Assembly (NCBI GenBank): GCA_002347485.1
Contig: DDXM01000024.1
Span: 15,800-38,319, forward strand
Length of the DNA stretch: 22,520 nucleotides
Source of the DNA: Anaerolineaceae bacterium UBA2260
Lineage (GTDB): Bacteria; Chloroflexota; Anaerolineae; Anaerolineales; Anaerolineaceae
Direction of reading: 5' to 3'
A program made the translations under genes and the position numbers. Below, in pieces: positions 6,907 to 15,630 of this stretch. The number at the start of each line of letters is the position of its first letter. The stretch's first letter is position 1. The notes below the pieces were generated by a model. That model searched no databases and was not told the origin of the DNA. It saw nothing but the letters and a program-made list of their open reading frames with translations.

Positions 6907-8628
6907 TCATGAATTCCAAAGACTGAAGTCTTTCAGGATCGACCCGCCCAGGAATTCCAGCAGGATGGAGTTATCCGGGATCAACACGGTTTCGATCGGC
7001 AGGAACCATTCCAGGAACGCCAGCAGGCGTTTAGCTTCGACATACTCCTTTGTGCCGAAAGGAACCTGGCGTAACAGTGGTTCAGCGTAAGTTCGCAGCG
7101 CGCTAAGCTCATACACCAGCGCGGAATTAAAGAGCTTATCTGCGTTTTCCTGGAAGGGAAATATATACTCCTTCTCACCTTGTTGCACTGACTCCCAGCG
7201 CGCGATCGTATCCTGGGCTGAATAACCGCGTTCCCGAGCGTCACGCACGATGCGCCGCAACAACCGGGTATCTGTTGTGGAAATGCGGTTGTACCGGTCG
7301 AGGTTGAGCTGCGTTAAACAGGAGGCGTAAATGCGGTATGTCTTTTCAGCGTCGATCTCAGGCAGCAATTGCGGATTCAAACCATGGATCCCCTCGAGGA
7401 TGATCATCTGGTCAGACCTGAGTCTAACTTCATCTCCTTCTTTGCGTTTACCGTCTTTGAAATCATAACGCGGCAGCCTGACCGTTTCACCGCGAATCAA
7501 GCGTTTCAAATGGTCGGAAAGCAGGTATGTATCAAGGGCTCCGATGGATTCAAAGTTGTAGTTCCCGTTCGCATCGCGGGGGGTTTTCTCCCGGTCTACA
7601 AAATAATTATCCATCTCAAGTGGAAAAGGCGAAAAACCCTGGGCGAGTAGCTGCACCGATAAGCGTTTGCTGAAAGTGGTCTTGCCGGATGACGAAGGCC
7701 CGGCGATGAGGATTACCCGCACGTCCTCAGAACGCTCAGCGATTTGCTGCGAGATATCTATGATCTGCTGGTTATGCAACGCTTCTGATACCAGGACGAT
7801 CTCGCGGATGTTGCCAGCCTGTATCGTGTCATTCAGCGCGCCGACTGATTCGATCCCCAGGCGTTCCAGCCATTTGCCGTACTGTCGGAAGGTGCTGAGC
7901 AGCTTGGGGTAACTGGGCATAGGCGAGATTATCTTTGGCGCTGCCCGGCGCGGAAACCGCAACACAAAACCCTCCCCCATTGGTTGCAGATCGAACCATT
8001 GCAAATACCCGGTGGTCGGCACCATGTAACCGTGATGGTAATCGCGATGTTCTCCCAGTCGGTACAGCACCAGGTATTCCTTCTGTCGGTACTTCAACAG
8101 TTGCAACTTGTCTTTTAGTCCCCGGGACTCAAAGTAGGAAATAACTTCCTGTAAGGGCACTAACTGCCGTTCGAATGGCAGATCAGCTTCCACCAATTCC
8201 CGCATCCTTCGGAGAAGCAGATTGAGTTCCTCTTGAGTGAGCGGCTCACTACGGTTCACCTGGCAGTAATACCCACCCGCAGAAACGGAATGATCAAGGG
8301 TCATCAGGACATCTGGAAACAACTCCTCAAATGCGGCTTCAAGTAAAAATGTGATCGACCTGCGATAAATGCGCGCTCCGTCATCATCCTTCATGGTCAC
8401 CAGGCGTACCCGCGCGTCCATTTCGATGGTTGTGGTTAACTCCCGCAACTCACCATTGACCACTGCGCCCATGATCGGCGGATTATCCCATTCGGGCAAT
8501 TGTCGCAACCCATCCGCGAGCATAGTCCCGCGATTTCCGGTGATTACCCTGCCATCAGGCAGCACTATTTCAATGGTTTTGCGTGGAGAATTGACCTTGA
8601 AATTTCCGTTAAGCATATTTTCAGCCAT
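6907..8628 (-). CDS. TGS-domain / uridine kinase-like nucleoside kinase
   Basis: The 573-residue protein has three parts. A TGS domain covers about residues 15-80 (IEIVLPDGR onward). A region like the threonyl-tRNA synthetase second additional domain follows (LDHSVSAGGYYCQV). The C-terminal half is a phosphoribulokinase/uridine kinase P-loop domain with Walker A GPSSSGKTT (Lys316), MDNYFVDREKTPRD, RLPRYDFKDG and ILEGIHGLN. Family members phosphorylate nucleosides (uridine/cytidine type) with ATP or GTP; the precise substrate here is unknown. I chose ATG 8628 because GGGGT lies 5 nt upstream. ATG 8640 and TTG 8643 are in frame but have no ribosome site. The gene is convergent with the aminotransferase, has its own promoter after the GH13 terminator, and so is not part of the glucan operon. 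Confidence 0.9.
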   Translation of the reverse strand: MAENMLNGNFKVNSPRKTIEIVLPDGRVITGNRGTMLADGLRQLPEWDNPPIMGAVVNGELRELTTTIEMDARVRLVTMKDDDGARIYRRSITFLLEAAFEELFPDVLMTLDHSVSAGGYYCQVNRSEPLTQEELNLLLRRMRELVEADLPFERQLVPLQEVISYFESRGLKDKLQLLKYRQKEYLVLYRLGEHRDYHHGYMVPTTGYLQWFDLQPMGEGFVLRFPRRAAPKIISPMPSYPKLLSTFRQYGKWLERLGIESVGALNDTIQAGNIREIVLVSEALHNQQIIDISQQIAERSEDVRVILIAGPSSSGKTTFSKRLSVQLLAQGFSPFPLEMDNYFVDREKTPRDANGNYNFESIGALDTYLLSDHLKRLIRGETVRLPRYDFKDGKRKEGDEVRLRSDQMIILEGIHGLNPQLLPEIDAEKTYRIYASCLTQLNLDRYNRISTTDTRLLRRIVRDARERGYSAQDTIARWESVQQGEKEYIFPFQENADKLFNSALVYELSALRTYAEPLLRQVPFGTKEYVEAKRLLAFLEWFLPIETVLIPDNSILLEFLGGSILKDFSLWNS

Positions 8629-8696
8629 GTCGTACCCCATCAATTGAAAGTTACTTTTTTTCTTCCATTGCCCTTATGGTGATTTAAGCCCTGCAA

Positions 8697-8705
8697 TTGT
8701 ACCAT
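8697..8705 (-). promoter_or_regulatory. Extended -10 promoter of the nucleoside kinase gene
   Basis: The minus strand reads TGGTACAAT, an extended -10 (TGn plus TACAAT at 8702-8697), about 70 nt before the start codon and directly after the GH13 terminator. No recognisable -35 lies at the usual distance, as is common for extended -10 promoters. The same nine bases occur ahead of the SanA-like gene. Confidence 0.45.
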
Positions 8706-8719
8706 GACCAATCCGAGGC

Positions 8720-8759
8720 AAATTTAAAAATAGGCTGTTGGTTATCTTACCAAAAGCCT
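8720..8759 (-). terminator. Intrinsic terminator of the GH13 gene / alpha-glucan locus
   Basis: On the minus strand AGGCT-T-TTGGT, a 6-nt loop, ACCAA-C-AGCCT form two 5-bp helices around one mismatch (8732-8759). A T-rich tail (ATTTTTAAATTT, 8731-8720) follows. It begins about 20 nt after the GH13 stop codon and separates the glucan genes from the kinase promoter. Confidence 0.75.
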
Positions 8760-8778
8760 GATCTGGAACCTGAACCTG

Positions 8779-10302
8779 TTATTGAACCTTGAGGATCAAC
8801 CCGCTGCGCCCGCCGATCCGCAGGTCACTGATCAAACCATCCGAGCCATCCTTGACTGCGATGGAAGTTGACCCGAACAATGGCTGCAACATCGCGTTTT
8901 TGATCCCGAGCTTTCCGACATCGATCAGCGGCTTTTTCTCGGACGCCGCGGTGTTGATCGCGATGAGCAGCGTTTCCTGCCTATACTGCCGCGCGTACAC
9001 GATTACATCCGCGTCGGAATAAAGTCGTTGATATGTACCCCGACGCAATGCATCCTCATCCTTGCGAATACGGATCAACTCTTTCAGATAATTGCGCAGA
9101 TCATGATTCCAGGCTTTTTCATCCCAATTGAAACTCTTGCGGCATTCCGGATCCGGACCGCCATCCATGCCAATCTCATCCCCATAATAAATACATGGAG
9201 CGCCAATGTAGGTCATCAGGAAGAAGTACGCCAATTTCAGCGCGTCGGTGTCACCACTGGCGACTGTTAAGAAGCGCGCGGTGTCATGGCTATCCAGTAG
9301 ATTCAATTGCACCTGGTTGATCTCAGGCTGGTAAAGATCCAGTAAATGCTCGATCCGATTCCCAAATTCAGCCGCGTTTAACGGTCGCAACACTTTTTGC
9401 ATTCCACCGATGTTGTAGGCGTAAGCAGGGATCTTATCTTTTACCAACAAACCCATCAATGCGGCAGAAACGAGGTAGTTCATGGTCGCGTCAAACTGGT
9501 CTCCCTGCAACCAGCGTTTGGCTTCATGCCAGATCTCCGCGACAATGTAGGCATCCGGATTGGCTGTCTTAACGCGGCGGCGGAACTCCTGCCAGAAGCT
9601 GTCGTCGTCGATCTCCGCTGCCACGTCCAACCTCCAGCCATCCGCGCCAAAGTTGATCCAATGCACCGCCGCATCGAAAATGAATTCGCGCACTTGCGGG
9701 TCATTGGTGTTGAATTTCGGCAGCGCGGGCAGGTTCCACCAGGCATTGTAACCGATGGCTTTGAAGGAACCAATCCCGCTATTCAGGTCGCTCTGTTCCT
9801 GTTCACTCGGGTAAGCGCCCCAGTGCTTCTTGCGATTTAGCCTGTCAGGATTGAAGTGAAACCAGTTTACGTAGGGCGATCCATCACCGTTCTCCAGCAC
9901 GTGGTGGAATTGCCAGAATCCACGACTGGCATGGTTGAACACGCCATCTGGAACGATACGGATCCCCTTCTGGTGGGCGGCATCGAGCAATGCTCGAAAC
10001 GCTTCATCCCCTCCCAGCAGCGGGTCGATGTGGAAGTAATCATACGTGTGGTAACGGTGATTGGAGGCTGAAGCCGTGATGGGATTGAAGTAGATGGCAT
10101 TAATCCCCAGTTCGACCAGGTAATCAAGGCGTTCGATCACACCGTACAGATCGCCGCCTTTGAAACCATAAGGATTGGGAGCACTGTCCCAGGCTTCGAA
10201 TTTCGTGCTTTGGTTGAGACTCTTCCGGCTGCGCGCAAAACGGTCCGGGAAGATCTGGTAAAAAACCGCGTCGCGTACCCAATCAGGAGTTATGATGGTC
10301 AT
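8779..10302 (-). CDS. GH13 alpha-amylase-family enzyme (neopullulanase/cyclomaltodextrinase-like), cytoplasmic
   Basis: The 507-residue TIM-barrel glycosidase has all four GH13 regions: DGVFNHAS, GWRLDVAAE with nucleophile Asp226, AEIWH with acid/base Glu256, and LLDSHDTAR with transition-state Asp340. There is no signal peptide and no N-terminal CBM34-like domain; the barrel starts at once (DWVRDAVFYQIFPDRFARS). Enzymes of this type hydrolyse alpha-1,4 (and sometimes alpha-1,6) bonds in imported maltodextrins, cyclodextrins or pullulan fragments, giving maltose and glucose. AGGA lies 7 nt before the ATG. It is the last gene of the glucan locus, 140 nt after the GH57 gene, and may have an internal promoter. 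Exact specificity cannot be told from sequence. Confidence 0.93.
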   Translation of the reverse strand: MTIITPDWVRDAVFYQIFPDRFARSRKSLNQSTKFEAWDSAPNPYGFKGGDLYGVIERLDYLVELGINAIYFNPITASASNHRYHTYDYFHIDPLLGGDEAFRALLDAAHQKGIRIVPDGVFNHASRGFWQFHHVLENGDGSPYVNWFHFNPDRLNRKKHWGAYPSEQEQSDLNSGIGSFKAIGYNAWWNLPALPKFNTNDPQVREFIFDAAVHWINFGADGWRLDVAAEIDDDSFWQEFRRRVKTANPDAYIVAEIWHEAKRWLQGDQFDATMNYLVSAALMGLLVKDKIPAYAYNIGGMQKVLRPLNAAEFGNRIEHLLDLYQPEINQVQLNLLDSHDTARFLTVASGDTDALKLAYFFLMTYIGAPCIYYGDEIGMDGGPDPECRKSFNWDEKAWNHDLRNYLKELIRIRKDEDALRRGTYQRLYSDADVIVYARQYRQETLLIAINTAASEKKPLIDVGKLGIKNAMLQPLFGSTSIAVKDGSDGLISDLRIGGRSGLILKVQ

Positions 10303-10348
10303 TGATTCGTCCTATTTAGCAATGATTGTTTGCTCGAAAATCCGCGTC

Positions 10349-10377
10349 ATTTTCTCACAGTTTACGCTTACAGGCAA
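10349..10377 (-). promoter_or_regulatory. Candidate internal promoter for the GH13 gene
   Basis: On the minus strand TTGCCT (10377-10372), a 17-nt spacer and GAAAAT (10354-10349) lie between the GH57 stop and the GH13 start, about 47 nt from the ATG. A CTCGAAAAT nonamer (10333-10341 on the plus strand) would sit over the predicted transcription start. The spacing is good and the -10 is imperfect. Confidence 0.35.
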
Positions 10378-10403
10378 TATCTCGAGCCAACACGCACACA
10401 AAG

Positions 10404-10431
10404 ACCTGCGGAGAGTCGACTCCCCGCAGGT
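10404..10431. terminator. Long dyad after the GH57 gene, possible weak terminator
   Basis: Two 14-nt arms, ACCTGCGGAGAGTC and GACTCCCCGCAGGT, are complementary except for one position and abut directly. The element lies 12 nt past the GH57 stop. The tail in the minus direction (CTTTGTGTG) is T-poor, so termination may be partial; RNA processing or 3'-end protection within the operon is an alternative. Confidence 0.5.
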
Positions 10432-10442
10432 TTCTTCTCACA

Positions 10443-13400
10443 CTACTTGACTGTCAAAAGACCAATCTGGGCAAAATCATCCGCTGAAAGTGTATCGACG
10501 GGCTCTTTTGATGAGGTATAGACCGAGAGCATTTCCTCCTGAGTCCCGGGGCCTTCGACCGCCCAGGCGAGATCGATGATACGCGTATGATTTACATCAT
10601 CCGGCGCGCCGCCAAATTTCCACTGGGCTGTGCTGGACTGGATATCACGCACCCGCCACACACCGGTGGAAGGATAACCATCCTGGCTGAGCACGACCGC
10701 CGCGTAACCCCACTGCGCCGGGTCGCCTTCGCCAAAGGCTTCTCTTGGCACGCGCAGCGTGACCGATTTTTGAGCCGGGTTGACGATCAGCTTATACGAA
10801 AGGTTGATCGCCTTTGGTTCACCCGATTCAGGGTCAGGCGCGTAAATGCCGGGGGTCCAACCCTCTGCCCACACCGCGAATTCCCAGCCGTTACCGCTGG
10901 TTAGCGCGGCGTTTCGGCCGGGCAACAGCAAGCGATTGCCGGTGCCCTGCCCCGGGTCCTTATCAATGTACACATCCAGGGTCTGCAGCGATAGGTTGCT
11001 GCCTGAACCCCATGGATTGGGTACGTCGCCATAGAACTTGAACGTGAAGATGACGTTCGCCGCGTCCGTTGAAACACTGAATGACTCGATATCAAAGTTC
11101 TGAGCCGAGAAGACAGCATCGGTCGGATAAGTATATGTGCCCGGACCATGATCATCATTCGCAGGGTCAAGCACCTCGAGCACAAGATCGGAAAGGCCGA
11201 GGTCGGGCAGGACGATCTGCGCCGGTCCACTGACCGGCAGGATATGCCCACCAGGATGCGTGACCGCGACCACGCGTACATCATCACCGGCGGCAAGTTC
11301 ACCCAGCGAGGTCAACGGCACGCTGAACTCAATGTCTGCAGCTCCAGCAGCGTACGCCCCAACAATTTCGGCGTTGGCTTTCCATCCATCATTGACCGCG
11401 AGATACCCGGCCACTTCACCGTCGCCCCACGCGAAGAGATGAGAGGCAGATATCCCCAACAACAGGCTGTCCGGTGATTCTGGAGTCAGTGCGAAGGGGT
11501 AAGTGGCTTCAGCGCTTGGAATCTTGAGGTATACCCCCCCACTTGACGGAGTCTCACCTGCCTCATCGAGAGTTAACCTGAAGTAGATTGCTTTGCTATC
11601 CATTGTGTAAGCAAAAGAGGTGATCCCCGGAACATTCGCAACCGGGTAAACTGCAGCAGTCGCCCATTCCTCCTCCGTAGCCACACCATCCACAACAGGC
11701 GTGCCGCTGCCATTGTAAACCTGCATGGGTTGTTCCGGTTTCTTGGGAATTATGGGCACGTTCACGAATGTGGGTACGGGCTCTCCAAGCGATTCATATA
11801 CTTTGGCCAGCAGCGCGCGGAATCCCGTGTCGAAATATTCATCAACGCCGGAATCCTGATCAGCACCGTACCACCAGAACCAGTCGGAGCCTTCAGCCAG
11901 ATACATATAATCCAGTGCCTGTTCAAGGGCTTCGGGTGAAGGGGCTTCGCGGCTCTTTTCTATGTCATATTTCGCCAGGAAAGCGCGCACCTTGCCCAGG
12001 TAATTCCAGCCTGCGGTTTCTTCGCTTTCGCCGATCCAGGTGTCATAATTTGGGCTGAACCACGCGCCTGGGAATAAATAATCAAGCTCGCGCTGCTCGG
12101 GGAACATCTCAAGATATTCTGAAGGGGTGACCATCTTGATGGTCTCGCTCTCGTTGAGCATGCGGTACATGGCATTCAGGAATTCTTTGCCATCGTTGGG
12201 GTAGTACTCCCAGGCGTTCTCGCCATCCAGCACGATGCTGACGATGTGCGGACCATCGGCACCTTCCTCCTCCAACCTCACGCGGATGTTTTCCAGTCGC
12301 TGCATCAGGTCGGCTGCGGCTTCTTCGCCGGGGGTCTGGGAATAAGTAAAACCAAGCTTGTCAGAAATCGTAAGGTCGCGGAAGAAAATGGCTACTTTCT
12401 CCCCGCCTGGTGCGACCACGTAGTACGGTCGATAGAGTGAGTCGGCTTCCTGCACGGTCTCGGCAGAATTCCGGGTGAACGAGCCAATGCCAAGTGATTC
12501 CGCCAGCACCGATTCACCCGTCTGCATGAATTGGTAACCAGCTTTGGCGACGAGGGGCACGATGTCCTCCGAAACCGAACCTTCACCCGGCCATAACCCG
12601 ACAGGCGCTTGACCAAAATGATCAGTGTAGATTTCCACGCTCTTCTTCAAATGCGCGATGGCATCATTCGGCCAGGAAAAACGTTCTGGCAGTTCCGCCG
12701 CCGGGTTGCCAACAGCTGCCATATCCGTGTTGTAAATGAGCGGGAGGATGGGGTGCGCGTAGGGTGTCGTGATCACCTGGATCTGCCCGGCGTCCTGCAT
12801 TTCCTTGTGCAGTGGGATGACCAGGGACATGATCCTGCGAATCTCGTCGAACAGGATCACCTTATCCTCTTCGCTGAACCCCTCACCCTTTTCAACCAAC
12901 TCTTTTAACGGGGATTGTGCCAGGAATTCCGGGTCGATCCACGCCAGGTTAAACCACATCTGCAAGTCGCGCAGATCCTGCTCGGTGAAGGTAGTCACCG
13001 CAGCAGCGATGGCCTCACTTGAAGTGCCACCGCGCAAGTTTAGCAAAGCGTTGTAACGCGGAAAACGACCAATGATATTATCCCAATTGGCGTCGAAGAA
13101 GCGGGTCAGGATAAAGGTCTTTTCTTCCTCCGTCAATTCGCTGGCGGGTTTTTCTGCCAGCAGCCAGTAATAATCAACCGCGCCATTTTCCGTAAAATCA
13201 TCCAACTGCTTGATGAGCACAGGGGTAAGATTTATGGTCACGCGCACATTCTCATACGGCTTCACCATGGCTGCCATATCGAAGTAATCCTTTGTGGCGT
13301 GCACCCTCACCCAAGGGCGGGTGTAGACCCCGTTGGCATCCTTGTAATACAGCGGCTGGTGCTGATGCCAGGTAAGGTTCAGGTAAAGCACATCTTCGTC

Positions 13401-13535
13401 GGGAGCGACCGACTCAGTTTCGAGCGCTGGGATTTCCGGCGCGATCGTCGGAGCTGCGGTCGGTGAGGCGCAAGCGCTCAGCAGAAATGCTACTACCACC
13501 AAAATGGAAAATATTTTTTGTATTTTGTTATTCAT
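10443..13535 (-). CDS. GH57 glycoside hydrolase lipoprotein (amylopullulanase-like) with C-terminal binding modules
   Basis: The 1030-residue protein begins with a lipoprotein signal peptide (lipobox LLSAC, Cys22) and a Thr/Ala/Pro-rich spacer. The catalytic domain, ~50-480, carries the five GH57 motifs: LTWHQHQPLYY, VITTPYAHPILPL, GLWPGEGSV (nucleophile-type Glu318), VLDGENAWEYYP (acid/base-type Asp437) and AEGSDWFWWYG. Around 620-790 a CBM9/DOMON-like module starts (VVDGVATEEEWA). Residues ~800-1000 resemble the glucodextranase C-terminal module (LEVLDPANDDHGPGTYTYP). The layout matches GH57 amylopullulanases that cut alpha-1,4 and alpha-1,6 bonds of starch or pullulan at the cell surface. 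GGAGGT lies 5 nt before the ATG. The permease terminator lies just upstream, so expression is by read-through or from a promoter I could not find. Confidence 0.92.
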   Translation of the reverse strand: MNNKIQKIFSILVVVAFLLSACASPTAAPTIAPEIPALETESVAPDEDVLYLNLTWHQHQPLYYKDANGVYTRPWVRVHATKDYFDMAAMVKPYENVRVTINLTPVLIKQLDDFTENGAVDYYWLLAEKPASELTEEEKTFILTRFFDANWDNIIGRFPRYNALLNLRGGTSSEAIAAAVTTFTEQDLRDLQMWFNLAWIDPEFLAQSPLKELVEKGEGFSEEDKVILFDEIRRIMSLVIPLHKEMQDAGQIQVITTPYAHPILPLIYNTDMAAVGNPAAELPERFSWPNDAIAHLKKSVEIYTDHFGQAPVGLWPGEGSVSEDIVPLVAKAGYQFMQTGESVLAESLGIGSFTRNSAETVQEADSLYRPYYVVAPGGEKVAIFFRDLTISDKLGFTYSQTPGEEAAADLMQRLENIRVRLEEEGADGPHIVSIVLDGENAWEYYPNDGKEFLNAMYRMLNESETIKMVTPSEYLEMFPEQRELDYLFPGAWFSPNYDTWIGESEETAGWNYLGKVRAFLAKYDIEKSREAPSPEALEQALDYMYLAEGSDWFWWYGADQDSGVDEYFDTGFRALLAKVYESLGEPVPTFVNVPIIPKKPEQPMQVYNGSGTPVVDGVATEEEWATAAVYPVANVPGITSFAYTMDSKAIYFRLTLDEAGETPSSGGVYLKIPSAEATYPFALTPESPDSLLLGISASHLFAWGDGEVAGYLAVNDGWKANAEIVGAYAAGAADIEFSVPLTSLGELAAGDDVRVVAVTHPGGHILPVSGPAQIVLPDLGLSDLVLEVLDPANDDHGPGTYTYPTDAVFSAQNFDIESFSVSTDAANVIFTFKFYGDVPNPWGSGSNLSLQTLDVYIDKDPGQGTGNRLLLPGRNAALTSGNGWEFAVWAEGWTPGIYAPDPESGEPKAINLSYKLIVNPAQKSVTLRVPREAFGEGDPAQWGYAAVVLSQDGYPSTGVWRVRDIQSSTAQWKFGGAPDDVNHTRIIDLAWAVEGPGTQEEMLSVYTSSKEPVDTLSADDFAQIGLLTVK

Positions 13536-13560
13536 TTTTTACCTCCACTTTCAACATTCT

Positions 13561-13600
13561 TAAAAATACCCCGTTTCCTGATCAGAAATCGGGGTATTTA
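13561..13600 (-). terminator. Intrinsic terminator after the permease genes, inside the glucan locus
   Basis: AAATACCCCG (13564-13573) pairs with CGGGGTATTT (13590-13599). An inner TTTC/GAAA helix and a 7-nt loop complete the hairpin, and on the minus strand it is followed by TTTTTA. It lies 17 nt after the second permease stop and 26 nt before the GH57 start codon. It probably lowers GH57 expression relative to the transporter. Confidence 0.8.
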
Positions 13601-13616
13601 AACGTACTTCATACAG

Positions 13617-14519
13617 CTAACCCTTCACGCCTCCAAGCGTCAGACCTGAGATCAGGTACTTGGAGGAGTACAGGAAGAGGATCACTACCGGAAGCATCAC
13701 CAGAATGGAACCTGCGGAGAATTGCCCCCACTGTGTCTGGTATTGCCCTTGTAAACGCTGCAATCCCAGCGGCCAGGTCATCAGGCTTTCTGAGGAACCC
13801 AGCATGACCCTCGCGAGCAGGTACTCATTCCACGCCTGCATAAAGTTGAATAGGAAAGTAATCGCCAGGGCTGGGGTCGATAAGGGCAACAGTATTTTAA
13901 GGAATGCCTGCAATTGTGAACAGCCGTCAATACGCGCGGCTTCCTCCAGGTCAATGGGCACGGTGTCGAAATAGCCCTTAAGGATCCATACGCTGAACGG
14001 GATCGAGGTCACGCAGTACGCAATGACCAAGCCTCTGTAGGTTCCCACCATGCCAAGGTTGATCGCAAGAATATAAATCGGGATCATCAGCATGGACGCA
14101 GGGATCATTTGTGTCGCCAGCAGGAATACCAACCCCACCGAGCGGCCGGGGAACTTCCAGCGCGAGAAGGCATAGGCAGCCGTTGCTGCTAATATGACAC
14201 CAATGAGGGCGGTAGCCACGGTAATGGCCACACTGTTCCACACCCAGCTGAGGAATGGCTTGTCGAAAAGAATGATGCGGTAGGATTCCAGCGTCGCATC
14301 CGGCGGGATGAGGGCCAGGTCGGTAGACATCAGGCGGTCGCCTGGACGCAGGGATATCGCAAATACTCGTAAAACCGGGAAGATCGAAATAACGCACGCG
14401 ATGATCAATACAATATGGATAATGATCCGTTTGAACGGAGAATCTTCTCTCCCGCTGCGGAAAAAGGAGCGCTTGGGTTTGCTTGTGGCTTTATTCGAGG
14501 TCAAAGTGATTGTGCTCAT
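13617..14519 (-). CDS. ABC sugar transporter permease, MalG type
   Basis: The 300-residue protein has six predicted membrane segments and the inner-membrane permease EAA loop, EEAARIDGCSQLQAFLKILLPLSTP-like, at about residues 192-215; this is the contact site for the ATPase. The cytoplasmic N-terminus is Lys/Arg/Ser-rich. The MalG group pairs with a MalF-type partner to carry maltose, maltodextrin or other oligosaccharides; the neighbouring amylases point to alpha-glucan oligomers. Its ATG overlaps the stop of the MalF-type gene by 4 nt (ATGA), so translation is coupled. The terminator at 13561-13600 follows. Confidence 0.92.
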   Translation of the reverse strand: MSTITLTSNKATSKPKRSFFRSGREDSPFKRIIIHIVLIIACVISIFPVLRVFAISLRPGDRLMSTDLALIPPDATLESYRIILFDKPFLSWVWNSVAITVATALIGVILAATAAYAFSRWKFPGRSVGLVFLLATQMIPASMLMIPIYILAINLGMVGTYRGLVIAYCVTSIPFSVWILKGYFDTVPIDLEEAARIDGCSQLQAFLKILLPLSTPALAITFLFNFMQAWNEYLLARVMLGSSESLMTWPLGLQRLQGQYQTQWGQFSAGSILVMLPVVILFLYSSKYLISGLTLGGVKG

Positions 14520-15523
14520 GATTCATACGCTCCTTTCAGTGACCTGGTATAGCGCATGTAGAAGATCGTAAAGATCATCAGTAGCGTGAAGATCACAAAA
14601 GCAAAGGCGGCGGAAAATCCATAACGGTTGTATTGGAATGCCGCGCGGAACAAGCCGGTGACCATAATGTCCGAACTTTCCAATTCATTTTGGTTAATGA
14701 AGAATGGCACGTTGAAGTTGTTGAAAGTCCAGAAGGTTCCCAGCAGGATGGCGGGAGTGAGCACAGGCTGCAGCAAAGGCAGGGTGATGTTCCTGAACTG
14801 CTGCCAGCCATTCGCCCCATCCATTTCTGCTGCCTCGTAATATTCAGTTGAAATACTTTGCAGCCCGCCCAGCAGCGTGACGCTCATGAATGGGATACCC
14901 AGCCAGATGTTCGTCAGACACATGGCGATGAAGTTGGCTGTCGGATCCGTCATCCATGGCACGGGCGTCAGACCAAGGCGGGTGAGAATGATGTTGAAGT
15001 AACCGTAAGAGAAATTGAATTCACCGCGCCAGGCAAGAACTGCAATGACCTGTGGGATCGCCCAGGGGAGGATCAACAGCGTGCGGTAGATGCCTTTCCC
15101 TCTCATATTGCGGTTGAGCAGTATAGCGAGGAAAAGACCCACGCCAACATGGAAGGTAACATTGACGACAGTCCATAGAATTGTTTGACCAAACAGGGGG
15201 AAGAACATTTTTTGCTTTAGCACCGGTTCAGTAAAAACGCGTACATAATTCTTGAAACCGATGAATTCCGGATTCTTGAAGGCTCGCAGAGACATGTTGG
15301 TAAATGAAAGCCTCAATTCCCAGATCAATGGATAAATTACCAGAGCGATAAGACCAATGGCAGCGGGAGCCAGTAACATGAAGGGAAGCGCGTATTTATA
15401 TTTAACCCATTTTACGAGGATAAAATAAAGCAGCGCCTCTATTAATACAGTCCCCGCTAGGATCAACAAGACCGTGCTGCCAACTTCGCTGAGGCTCTTC
15501 AGGATCACCTCATTTGTGATCAT
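14516..15523 (-). CDS. ABC sugar transporter permease, MalF type
   Basis: The 335-residue membrane protein has an extra N-terminal hydrophobic segment (~14-36), then the canonical core of six segments starting near residue 43. The EAA loop is YYEAAEMDGANGWQQF and is followed by ITLPLLQP. With the MalG-type partner it would form the transmembrane channel for oligosaccharide import. AAGGAGG lies 7 nt before the ATG. It follows the solute-binding protein after a 107-nt gap containing a stable hairpin. No ATPase gene follows the two permeases, so a shared MsmX/MalK-like ATPase elsewhere in the genome is likely. Confidence 0.92.
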   Translation of the reverse strand: MITNEVILKSLSEVGSTVLLILAGTVLIEALLYFILVKWVKYKYALPFMLLAPAAIGLIALVIYPLIWELRLSFTNMSLRAFKNPEFIGFKNYVRVFTEPVLKQKMFFPLFGQTILWTVVNVTFHVGVGLFLAILLNRNMRGKGIYRTLLILPWAIPQVIAVLAWRGEFNFSYGYFNIILTRLGLTPVPWMTDPTANFIAMCLTNIWLGIPFMSVTLLGGLQSISTEYYEAAEMDGANGWQQFRNITLPLLQPVLTPAILLGTFWTFNNFNVPFFINQNELESSDIMVTGLFRAAFQYNRYGFSAAFAFVIFTLLMIFTIFYMRYTRSLKGAYES

Positions 15524-15551
15524 GAGCTTTCCTCCTTGTTATTCGATTTTA

Positions 15552-15590
15552 TTGCATATGCCGGGCTGACTTGCAGCCCGGCGTATGCAA
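15552..15590 (-). other. Intercistronic stem-loop between binding-protein and permease genes
   Basis: TTGCATATGCCGGGCTG and CAGCCCGGCGTATGCAA form a 17-bp arm pair around a 5-nt loop, with one imperfect position (C-A in the minus transcript). The tail in the transcribed direction (TAAAATCG) has no long U-run. Such hairpins after solute-binding-protein genes commonly stabilise the upstream message or cause partial termination, raising binding protein over permease. That role is inferred here. Confidence 0.65.
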
Positions 15591-15630
15591 CTGTCTTTAG
15601 AGAAGGGAAACCCTCCCCTTAGGATTCTTA

